The notes below the pieces were generated by a model. It was given only the letters and a program-made list of their open reading frames with translations. It was not told the DNA's origin and did no database searches. The position numbers were made by a program, and so were the translations under genes. Shown here one piece after another: positions 12,224 through 18,206 of a stretch of DNA of 18,206 nt (position 1 is its first letter; each line of letters begins with the position of its first letter). The DNA is from Anaerolineales bacterium (GTDB taxonomy: Bacteria; Chloroflexota; Anaerolineae; Anaerolineales; Villigracilaceae), in the NCBI GenBank assembly GCA_016928525.1, contig JAFGKO010000211.1:1-18206 (forward strand). Direction: 5' to 3'.

Positions 12224-13458
12224 ACACGAATTTACTGTCAAAAATCCCGCTCTTCAGCGTCCTACCGGTGAATGAACTCGACCACATGCAAGCCATGTTG
12301 CAAGTCAAGACCTTGCAGCCGGGTGAGATCCTTTTCCGCGAGGGCGAGCCAGGCGAGCATTTTTATATACTAACAAATGGCGAACTCGAAATTCTGTTGG
12401 GCGCCGAAACCAACGAAGAACTTCTGCTTAACATACTCGGCCCCGGTGAATATCTGGGTGAAATGAGTCTGATTGTCCCAGGAGGCGAACGGACTGCCAC
12501 TGCCCGCGCCAGCAAAGAATCAGTGTTATTGGCAATGAGTCGAGATGAATTCACCTCGTTGATCGAACAGTATCCTGTGCTGGCCCAATCCATGGTGCGC
12601 GTGCTCAGTAACCGCTTGGACTCCACAAACTTCGCCACGTTCCGAGATTTGACCGAGAAAAACCGCCAGCTACAAAATGCATACGACGAACTGAAAGCCG
12701 CCCAGGAACAACTGATCGAAAAGGAACGCCTCGAACGGGAACTCAAAGTTGCCGCCGATATTCAACTCAGCATCCTGCCTGACGTGTTACCAAAACCCCC
12801 GCGCTTCGATTTTGGTGCGCGCATCGACCCGGCCCGCCAGGTGGGCGGCGACTTCTACGATGTGTTCCGCGTCGATGAGAGCAAAGTTGCTGTGCTGATC
12901 GGCGACGTGGCTGACAAGGGCGTGCCTTCTGCGATCTTTATGGCGCGTGCACATGCCCTGATCGCTGCCGAAGCAGAGACGTACGAAAACCCCAGCGACG
13001 TTATGCGCAAGGTCAATGCGCATATCACGCGGCTGGAAAAAGCTACCCAATTTGTAACCGTCCTTTACGGTATTTTGAATGTAGATACCGGGGAATTCAC
13101 CTATGCGCGCGCCGGTCACGAACCACCGCTGATGCTCAAACCGGATGGCAGCGTGGAGCGATTGCCCCACAAGACTGGCATGGCGATTGGCCTGTGGGAG
13201 AAAATCACCCTCGATGAACAAACCATCACCCTGCCACCCGGCTCCACCCTGGTGCTCTACACCGACGGCATGACCGACTGCCGCGATCCCAATGGGGTGC
13301 CTTTCGGATTGGAACGCATCCAACTCACTCTGAACAATTGCCCTGGTTCATCCGCGCAAGAAATTTGCAACTATCTGCTGCACACCTTGAAAAATTACCA
13401 GCAAGGCTCCCCACAAGATGACGACGTGACCCTGGTCGCCATCCACGCGAAATTGTGA
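12220..13458 (+). CDS. Cyclic-nucleotide-binding domain protein with PP2C/SpoIIE-type phosphatase, 412 aa
   Basis: A sensor phosphatase. Residues 1-125 form a CRP-like cyclic-nucleotide-binding domain: GEILFREGEPGEHFYIL (35-51), then GEYLGEMSLIVPGGERTATARA (76-97), where the G-E-M-S-L ... R-T-A-T pattern resembles the phosphate-binding cassette. Residues 143-185 are a helical coiled-coil linker (DLTEKNRQLQNAYDELKAA, ERELKVAADIQLSILP), as in RsbU-type enzymes. The PP2C-type domain follows, with metal-binding Asp in GGDFYD (Asp211), GDVADKG (Asp229), YTDGMTD (Asp339) and QDDDVT (400-404). I infer it dephosphorylates an anti-sigma-antagonist-like protein in response to cAMP or another ligand; the STAS-like gene in this window is not adjacent and its role as substrate is unproven. 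The start overlaps a short coupled ORF. Confidence 0.9.
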   Translation: MNTNLLSKIPLFSVLPVNELDHMQAMLQVKTLQPGEILFREGEPGEHFYILTNGELEILLGAETNEELLLNILGPGEYLGEMSLIVPGGERTATARASKESVLLAMSRDEFTSLIEQYPVLAQSMVRVLSNRLDSTNFATFRDLTEKNRQLQNAYDELKAAQEQLIEKERLERELKVAADIQLSILPDVLPKPPRFDFGARIDPARQVGGDFYDVFRVDESKVAVLIGDVADKGVPSAIFMARAHALIAAEAETYENPSDVMRKVNAHITRLEKATQFVTVLYGILNVDTGEFTYARAGHEPPLMLKPDGSVERLPHKTGMAIGLWEKITLDEQTITLPPGSTLVLYTDGMTDCRDPNGVPFGLERIQLTLNNCPGSSAQEICNYLLHTLKNYQQGSPQDDDVTLVAIHAKL

Positions 13459-13483
13459 CCATACCAACGGTGCGCAATATCAG

Positions 13484-14101
13484 CTATATTGTCTCCTTGG
13501 AGAGATGGACATTATTCCAGGTGTACTGCATCTGGCGAGCAGTTTTGAGCGCCAGGTCTTTTCCGGCCAGGCGCGCCACCAGGTGCAAGGCCATTTCGAT
13601 ACCTGCCGAAATGCCCGCCGATGTGAGGATATGACCATTATCCACCCAGGGAACATCTTCTTTGACATCGAGTAAGGGAAACGCGAGGCGTAGGTCGGGG
13701 ATATCTTCCCAGTGCGTCGTGCAGGCTTGCCCGTCGAGTAAGTTGGCTTTAGCCAATAGGAAGGCCCCAGTACAGACCGAAGCGGTCAGTCGCGTGGTTG
13801 GAGCGAGTTTTGCAATCCACGCAATCACCTGGGATTTCTCCATCTCGTGAACATGCACACCACCAGGGACGACCAGCACTTCCACTTTGGGGTGATTTTC
13901 AATGCTGTAATGGGGCTGAACTCTGAAATCTGCGCGAACAGCTACCAAGCCTTCTCTTTCTGCAATGAGGAAAACTTCAAATAGTTTTTCGGATCCCGGT
14001 TTCTGGCGCAATCTCACGCGGGTTGCGGTGGTAAAAACTTCATAAGGACCGGTAAAATCCAACACTTCGACATCGTCATAAATGTAAATGCCAATATTCA
14101 T
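13484..14101 (-). CDS. DJ-1/PfpI family protein (GATase1-like, isonitrile-hydratase-like), 205 aa
   Basis: A single-domain class I glutamine-amidotransferase-like fold. The nucleophile elbow is TASVCTGAFLLAKANLLDG, with Cys110, followed by ACTTHW with His130. The N-terminal strand MNIGIYIYDDVEVLDFTGPYEVF (1-23) and the ISAGIEMALHLVARLAG helix (164-180) match the AraC-N-terminal/isonitrile-hydratase branch. No HTH domain follows, unlike the GlxA-type regulators. Isonitrile hydratase activity would need the right active-site Asp (Asp15 is a candidate), so only the family is secure. ATG at 14099-14101 is preceded by GAAGAAGAG. It converges with the phosphatase gene and diverges from the PIG-L gene. 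Confidence 0.86.
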   Translation of the reverse strand: MNIGIYIYDDVEVLDFTGPYEVFTTATRVRLRQKPGSEKLFEVFLIAEREGLVAVRADFRVQPHYSIENHPKVEVLVVPGGVHVHEMEKSQVIAWIAKLAPTTRLTASVCTGAFLLAKANLLDGQACTTHWEDIPDLRLAFPLLDVKEDVPWVDNGHILTSAGISAGIEMALHLVARLAGKDLALKTARQMQYTWNNVHLSKETI

Positions 14102-14151
14102 AGCACTCTTCTTCAGTCATGTATGCTTATACGAAATCAACCGGCAAAGAT

Positions 14152-14157
14152 TATAAT
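14152..14157 (+). promoter_or_regulatory. Possible -10 box of the PIG-L gene
   Basis: TATAAT at 14152-14157, 22 bases before the ATG, leaving room for the GAGGAA ribosome-binding site. No convincing -35 is seen. Confidence 0.4.
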
Positions 14158-14179
14158 CCGTGATTATACGAGGAATTCA

Positions 14180-15031
14180 ATGACCAAACAAACTATTCTG
14201 GCTGTATTGGCCCACCCCGATGACGAATCCTTTGGGATGGGAGGCACGCTGGCCCATTATGCCCGCAAGGGCAACGATGTCTACCTTGTCTGCGCGACAC
14301 GCGGCGAGGCCGGCACTATGGACCCTGAACACCTGGGAAACTTCAAAAACGTTGCTGATAAACGCGAGGCAGAGCTGCGCTGCGCCGCTCAAACTCTCGG
14401 ATTGAAGGAAGTTTTCTTTCTGGATTACCGCGATTCCGGCATGCCCGGCTCGCAGGATAACAAACACCCGAATGCCCAGATCAACCATCCCGTTGAAGAA
14501 GTAGCGGGAAAAGTGGTCAAATACATCCGCGAACTCGAGCCCGAGGTTGTTCTTACCTTCGACCCAATCGGTGGATACAGACATCCCGACCACATCCACA
14601 TCCAGCAAGCGACCACGCTGGCTTTCGAAAAAGCAGACGATGCATCTTTCTACCCCGAGGCCGGTTCGCCGTTTAAACCGCTGGCGCTCTACTACCACCT
14701 GTTCCCGCGCGAATTCTTGAAATGGGCTACACGCTTGATGCCACTCTTCGGCATGGACCCGCGCAGGTGGGGTCGCAACAAGGACATCGACCTGAAATCA
14801 CTGGTAGACGTAGAATGCCCCACCCATACCCGTATCGACATCCGCGATGTCGTCGAAACCAAACGTGAAGCAGGCGCTTGTCACGCCTCTCAGGGTGGCA
14901 TCCTGATGCGCCGCGGACTGATGGGCCTTGCCACGCGTGCATTGGAAAAGCACGAAGAGTACATGCGTGCCTACCCGCCTGTCAACGGGAAGACAAAAGT
15001 GTTCAAGGATCTGTTCGAAGGGATCACATAA
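14180..15031 (+). CDS. PIG-L family N-deacetylase, 283 aa
   Basis: Zinc-dependent deacetylase of the GlcNAc-PI/mycothiol/bacillithiol (PIG-L, MshB, BshB) superfamily. The first zinc motif is AHPDDE (11-16). The second is GGYRHPDHIHIQ (131-142), with His135 and His138. The strand TILAVLAHPDDESFGMGGTLA opens the fold. CATRGEAGTMDPEHLG (38-53) and VVLTFDPIGGYRH (123-135) agree with the family. The acetylated substrate is unknown. ATG at 14180 is preceded by GAGGAA seven bases up; an in-frame ATG at 14123 lies upstream of the -10 box. The C-terminal third, with KREAGACHASQ, is of the kind seen in Actinobacteria/Chloroflexi members. Confidence 0.9.
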   Translation: MTKQTILAVLAHPDDESFGMGGTLAHYARKGNDVYLVCATRGEAGTMDPEHLGNFKNVADKREAELRCAAQTLGLKEVFFLDYRDSGMPGSQDNKHPNAQINHPVEEVAGKVVKYIRELEPEVVLTFDPIGGYRHPDHIHIQQATTLAFEKADDASFYPEAGSPFKPLALYYHLFPREFLKWATRLMPLFGMDPRRWGRNKDIDLKSLVDVECPTHTRIDIRDVVETKREAGACHASQGGILMRRGLMGLATRALEKHEEYMRAYPPVNGKTKVFKDLFEGIT

Positions 15032-15049
15032 ACAGTTCTCCAGAGGGGC

Positions 15050-15078
15050 TTGATTTAATAGAATTTATGTTCTATAAT
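15050..15078 (+). promoter_or_regulatory. Strong sigma70-type promoter of the VOC gene
   Basis: TTGATT (15050-15055) and a perfect TATAAT (15073-15078) are exactly 17 bases apart. Transcription should start near 15085. AGAGGAG lies 7 bases before the ATG at 15119. Confidence 0.8.
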
Positions 15079-15118
15079 ATAGACATATCTTGTCCTATTT
15101 TTATCAGAGGAGACTGCC

Positions 15119-15490
15119 ATGACCAAACGAAATATTGTCCATATCGAGATTCCCACTACGAATGGGAAGGTATCCGGTGAGTTCTACGAGAAACTCTTCG
15201 GCTGGCATATTGTTCACGATGAACAAATGAACTACACAATGTGGGATCCGCACGACGGGCCCGGCGGTGGCTTCAGTCAAGTAGATGAAAACACCAAGCC
15301 CGGCGATGTGCTGATCTACGTTAACAGCGATGACATCGAAGCTGACTTAAAGAAAGCCGCTTCACTAGGCGCTACCATTGTTCGCGAAAAATCCGAGATC
15401 CCTACCATTGGATGGTGGGGTATATTCCAGGATCCAGCCGGAAACAACATTGCGCTCTATACCAGCATGAATCCTGAGTTCAACGAGTAA
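15119..15490 (+). CDS. VOC-superfamily protein, 123 aa
   Basis: A glyoxalase/bleomycin-resistance/dioxygenase fold protein. HIEIPTTNGKVSGEFYEKLFGWHI (8-31) and WGIFQDPAGNNIALY (100-114) are the two beta-alpha-beta-beta-beta halves of one domain with typical FYEKLFGW and FQDPAGN signatures. The active site normally needs His8-like and Glu residues from paired domains; no catalysis can be asserted. It has its own strong promoter and ends at a bidirectional terminator. SD-like AGAGGAG is near the start. Confidence 0.88.
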   Translation: MTKRNIVHIEIPTTNGKVSGEFYEKLFGWHIVHDEQMNYTMWDPHDGPGGGFSQVDENTKPGDVLIYVNSDDIEADLKKAASLGATIVREKSEIPTIGWWGIFQDPAGNNIALYTSMNPEFNE

Positions 15491-15514
15491 GCTCGTCTAT
15501 CATAACCAACGCTT

Positions 15515-15548
15515 AAAAAATAGACGCCTCACTGGGCGTCTATTTTTT
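15515..15548. terminator. Bidirectional rho-independent terminator
   Basis: AAAAAATAGACGCC (15515-15528) and GGCGTCTATTTTTT (15535-15548) form a perfect 14-bp stem with a six-base loop. T-runs on both strands serve the VOC gene (+) and the histidine phosphatase operon (-), which converge here. Confidence 0.92.
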
Positions 15549-15594
15549 TTCAAGCACAATCCTTCTTGATGACAGTACGAGCTCTTACCTGTCA

Positions 15595-16230
15595 TTATTT
15601 TTTCTTCTCGTCTGTCTTCGGTAAAAAATCAAACGGGGGCCTCTGGTTGAGTTTTATCAAGTGAGCGCCCGTTTCAGCGAGGTACAACGCCGTAACAGAA
15701 CCCGTGTCACACCCCAGTCGCTGGAAGTGATCGAGCGGCATGCCCAGGTAATGCGCCACGGCCAGCTTGATCGGGTCGGCGTGGAAGACCAGGGCCACGA
15801 TATCCTTCAGTTTGTGGCTGGCAGCGATCTCGTCCAGGCATGAAACGATGCGCGTTTGTGTCTCGAGAAAAGATTCCCCCTCCGGGAAGGTAAAGCGCGA
15901 AGGGGCCTGCTGGACGATCTTCCACTTCTTCATCCTACGCAAGACCTTCAAAGAGCGACCCTGCCATTTGCCAATGTCATTATCCATTAATTCTGAGCGA
16001 AGTTGGACCTCGAGCTTGCGGCCCGCCGCGATTGGCTCGGCTGTCTCAACTGCACGCTCCAGCGGGCTGGAATAGAGCGCCTTGAGAGGTGCGCTCTTCA
16101 GCGCCTCAGCCAGCTCGGCGGCCTGCTGGCGCCCGCGCTCGTTGAGGTGAACGCCGGGCAGACGGCCAGCCAGCTTGCCTGTTTTGACATATTCATTTTC
16201 TCCATGACGAATCAACAATAAAAGCGGCAT
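15595..16230 (-). CDS. Histidine phosphatase family protein (phosphoglycerate-mutase-like), 211 aa
   Basis: A phosphoesterase acting through a phosphohistidine. The RHG motif is at residues 8-10 (His9). Further active-site residues fit the family: Arg59 in SSPLERA, Glu80 in LRSELMDNDIGKW and the second His150 in VALVFHADPIKLA. FPEGES (115-120) is also typical. It is the last gene of the operon. AGGAA, overlapping the TAG stop of the upstream UPF0316 gene, precedes ATG 16228-16230 by six bases, so the two are coupled. The natural substrate (sugar phosphate, nucleotide or cobalamin precursor) is not defined by sequence. A Lys-rich tail (KTDEKKK) ends the protein. Confidence 0.88.
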   Translation of the reverse strand: MPLLLLIRHGENEYVKTGKLAGRLPGVHLNERGRQQAAELAEALKSAPLKALYSSPLERAVETAEPIAAGRKLEVQLRSELMDNDIGKWQGRSLKVLRRMKKWKIVQQAPSRFTFPEGESFLETQTRIVSCLDEIAASHKLKDIVALVFHADPIKLAVAHYLGMPLDHFQRLGCDTGSVTALYLAETGAHLIKLNQRPPFDFLPKTDEKKK

Positions 16231-16238
16231 TGGGATTC

Positions 16239-16829
16239 CTATTTCTTTACGCTCAATTTACGGGCGAACTGGTTTTTCTGGGCAGGGAATACTCCCTGTT
16301 CGGTCGAGCGGACTTCCTCGACAGACAGAAAAGCACCGGGCAATGCACGGTGGAAAATATCGATCACGACCGGCAAATCCTGGCGCTTAAGTGTGGTGTA
16401 GATAATTTTAACATTTCCTGTACTACCCTTACCATCTACGGTGGTTATGCCAAAACCAGCCTCGAGCAAGGCTTGGATCAATTCTCTCGGGTCACGACGA
16501 ATAATTGCTCTTATTGTGACTGTGCCTATCGCAAGTTTATTTTCAAGGAACATGCCGACCAGGGTTCCCAGCGCAAAACCGCCCGCGTATCCAACATACG
16601 CAGCCAGGTTCTGCGCGTGTTTCACCAGCGAGGAGACGGCCACGATCCAGACGAATGTCTCGATGAAACCCAACACGGGGGCCAGGTTCCGCAGGCCGCG
16701 CGAGGTGAAGATAATACGCAATGTCCCCAGCGTTACATCGAACACGCGGGCCAGGAAGATCAACAGAGGCAGGCCAACCCAAACATACCAGTCGAAGTCG
16801 GAGAGTAATTCGATAAAAGATATGTCCAT
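16239..16829 (-). CDS. UPF0316/DUF2179-type membrane protein, 196 aa
   Basis: A membrane protein of the UPF0316 family. Three hydrophobic segments at about residues 13-31, 48-68 and 76-97 include the conserved RVFDVTLGTLRIIFTSRG (28-45) and GFIETFVWIVAVS (54-66). After about residue 100 a soluble DUF2179-like domain follows (GTVTIRAIIRRDPRELIQALLEAGFGITTVDGKG). Function of the family is not known to me beyond predicted membrane localisation with a ligand-binding-like cytoplasmic part. It starts 12 bases after the stop of the opine-dehydrogenase-like gene with no good ribosome-binding site (only a gap of AAAATTAGCCT), so reinitiation is likely. Confidence 0.85.
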   Translation of the reverse strand: MDISFIELLSDFDWYVWVGLPLLIFLARVFDVTLGTLRIIFTSRGLRNLAPVLGFIETFVWIVAVSSLVKHAQNLAAYVGYAGGFALGTLVGMFLENKLAIGTVTIRAIIRRDPRELIQALLEAGFGITTVDGKGSTGNVKIIYTTLKRQDLPVVIDIFHRALPGAFLSVEEVRSTEQGVFPAQKNQFARKLSVKK

Positions 16830-16841
16830 AGGCTAATTTTA

Positions 16842-17948
16842 TCAGTCTGGAAGCCCGTTGCGTACAAACTCTGTTAATTCACTCACACTGAACTGTTCGA
16901 TGCCAAGTTTATCCAACGTACGCCCACGCCGCCAGTAATCGGTGCTGTGGACAAAATTAGCCAACCGGATCAAGCTGTCCATGCCGCGCACACTGACGCC
17001 ATAGCGCGTTCCCAAGGCGGTCATAGGTACTAAGCTCATCGGCACATCTTCGAAAATATAGCGATGCTTGAGCGTATTGGGGGCTTTGATGCCATAATAC
17101 CCGGGCTGGTTGTGGATGGCTTCGTGCAAATCGTCCCCTTGCGTATCATAGGCAAGTTGTAGCCACTCCAAACCCGTACGGGCGCGCAGGCCCAACGCGG
17201 AGGCTACAGTCACTCGCTCACGGTCCAATACTTCCAGAATACGCGCCACGCTGGGCGTCACGCCGTCAATGTAGAACTCGAAATCTCCGTGCGTGGCTTC
17301 GATACGGCCTGCATTCAAGATCGTAATGGCCGGGTGAAAGATGGCCCCCATGTTATTGAGTCCCGTGTGCAGGACGTCGACCCCATCGATGAACTGCGGA
17401 TACGCAGGTTGTATGGCCTCAAGCACATAAGATGTTTTTACAGCAGGCAAAGCTGCAAGAGGAACCGCTTCCTTGATACGGAATATCCGCGATTGCGCCG
17501 GCCCGTCAGCACGGCTGGCATAGATGAAGGTTTCGGCCTCAGCAATGATGACTTTAGCTTTACAGCCTGCATCGCGTAAAGTTTTATCAAATTCGATTGC
17601 GCCACAGGTTCGACCTGGATGCAAAATAATAATTTGCCCGTCCTTTAAATGTTGAGCCATGCTATTCGCCACATCCACATGAGCGGAGGACGGCACAACA
17701 ACCATCAATACCTCCGCATGTCGTATAGCAGCTTTCATTTCAGATGTCACCAATGCTAGTTTGGCAAATCCGTGTGGGCCACCCTCGCTGCTTTCCAGAT
17801 CGATCCCCTTGCGCGCTTTGATTCCCGCAATGTGTTCTGGAGTGCGATTATAGAGAGCCACATCAAATCCCATCAATGCCAGGTGAGCCGCCATGGCTCT
17901 CCCGCCGTGGCCGGCACCGATTACAGTGTATCGCTGAACTTTCTTCAT
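16842..17948 (-). CDS. NAD/NADP octopine/nopaline dehydrogenase family protein, 368 aa
   Basis: A reductase of the opine-dehydrogenase type, which reductively couples an amino acid with an oxo-acid. The N-terminal Rossmann domain opens TVIGAGHGGRAMAAHLALMGFDVALYN, with the dinucleotide motif GAGHGG (11-16). VLMVVVPSSAHVDVA (80-94) is the next strand. The C-terminal domain begins around residue 185. GLNNMGAIFHPAITILNAG has His205, the candidate catalytic His, and the W-containing helical segment and LVPMTALG follow. Length fits the family. AGGAGG lies six bases before the ATG at 17946-17948. The amino-acid and keto-acid substrates cannot be predicted. The gene is 18 bases downstream of the partial gene, in the same operon. 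Confidence 0.88.
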   Translation of the reverse strand: MKKVQRYTVIGAGHGGRAMAAHLALMGFDVALYNRTPEHIAGIKARKGIDLESSEGGPHGFAKLALVTSEMKAAIRHAEVLMVVVPSSAHVDVANSMAQHLKDGQIIILHPGRTCGAIEFDKTLRDAGCKAKVIIAEAETFIYASRADGPAQSRIFRIKEAVPLAALPAVKTSYVLEAIQPAYPQFIDGVDVLHTGLNNMGAIFHPAITILNAGRIEATHGDFEFYIDGVTPSVARILEVLDRERVTVASALGLRARTGLEWLQLAYDTQGDDLHEAIHNQPGYYGIKAPNTLKHRYIFEDVPMSLVPMTALGTRYGVSVRGMDSLIRLANFVHSTDYWRRGRTLDKLGIEQFSVSELTEFVRNGLPD

Positions 17949-17966
17949 GCTGCCCTCCTATTAGGG

Positions 17967-18206
17967 TTATGAGAGAAACTCTTTCAGACGTTCTCCCTCT
18001 GAAATCGATTTTCCGGCGCCATCGACCACGACGCACGCGCCGCGTTCATCGCTGCGGGTGATGATCTCGCCGCGCGCATAAGCGTTATTGCCCAGTTGCG
18101 GAGCGTCCAGGATACCCAGGGACACGGATTTGGCCAGCGTGGCGGGATCAATCCACGGGTCCGAGACGGAGGCGGGAGCAATAGCCTTGATCGCCTCGAG
18201 CGTGAC
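17967..18206 (-). CDS. C-terminal part of an unrecognised protein, cut by the window edge
   Basis: The frame runs on the minus strand from beyond 18206 to TAA at 17967-17969, giving the last 79 residues. Readable segments are SDPWIDPATLAKSV, LGILDAPQLGNNAYARGEII and the ending EGERLKEFLS. Codon choice and the smooth run-in to the opine-dehydrogenase gene 18 bases later argue that it is a real gene and the first or an upstream member of the operon. I do not recognise the family and give no function. Confidence 0.8.
   Translation of the reverse strand, partial: VTLEAIKAIAPASVSDPWIDPATLAKSVSLGILDAPQLGNNAYARGEIITRSDERGACVVVDGAGKSISEGERLKEFLS

Noticed and set aside
12787..13323. Minus-strand ORF of 178 residues opposite the phosphatase
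   Set aside because: Shadow of the PP2C domain; no start signal and no family features.
13475..13491. CAATAT/ATATTG hairpin between the convergent phosphatase and DJ-1 genes
   Set aside because: Only six A/T-rich pairs and no T-run; it also overlaps the DJ-1 stop codon. Not convincing as a terminator.
1..18206. CRISPR array, defence island, prophage or transposon cargo
   Set aside because: No regularly spaced direct repeats, no integrase or transposase, and no nuclease/toxin pair were seen; the genes are metabolic, regulatory or transport genes.

Overview
The window looks like chromosomal DNA of an uncultured or little-studied Chloroflexi bacterium, most likely Anaerolineae. The evidence is two lipoproteins with a signal peptide, lipobox and a Thr/Pro spacer rich in TPT/TPVPT motifs, one of which carries an NBR1-like Ig domain. 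Moderate-to-high GC, an outward-facing cyclophilin with a membrane anchor, a DrrAB-type ABC exporter and many small palindromic repeats fit the same picture. This placement is inference from protein style; there is no rRNA or marker gene in the window.

Layout. 1-2731: a small hypothetical gene (+), a sulfotransferase (-) and a membrane-anchored cyclophilin (-) with its own terminator. 2732-4468: an ABC1/UbiB-type kinase (+) carrying an in-frame copy of a palindromic repeat that also occurs between genes. 4479-5864: a composite repeat, a conserved-looking small protein (-), an NBR1-domain lipoprotein (-) and a perfect 21-bp hairpin. 5883-6681: a two-gene operon (-) of a four-helix membrane protein and an SpoIIAA/STAS-like protein, ending in a terminator. 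6882-9444: a three-gene ABC exporter operon (+) with ATGA overlaps. 9511-11402: a lipoprotein with a degenerate NodB-like domain (+) and a LysE-type exporter (-), converging on a second composite repeat; both have -10 boxes that imply leaderless mRNAs. 11487-13458: a deoxynucleoside kinase and a cyclic-nucleotide-binding/PP2C phosphatase (+), the latter preceded by a possible 18-codon coupled leader ORF. 13484-15490: a DJ-1/PfpI protein (-), a PIG-L deacetylase (+) and a VOC protein (+). 15515-18206: a bidirectional terminator, then a four-gene minus-strand operon of histidine phosphatase, UPF0316 membrane protein, opine-dehydrogenase-like enzyme and a partial gene at the edge.

The genes are mostly housekeeping or accessory single units and short operons. 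I found no CRISPR array, integrase, transposase, tRNA or rRNA, and no clear defence island. The most unusual feature is the repeat ecology: two short palindromic families, found between genes, nested inside one another, and once inside a coding sequence as an in-frame peptide insertion. No stretch longer than about 300 bases lacks a gene.
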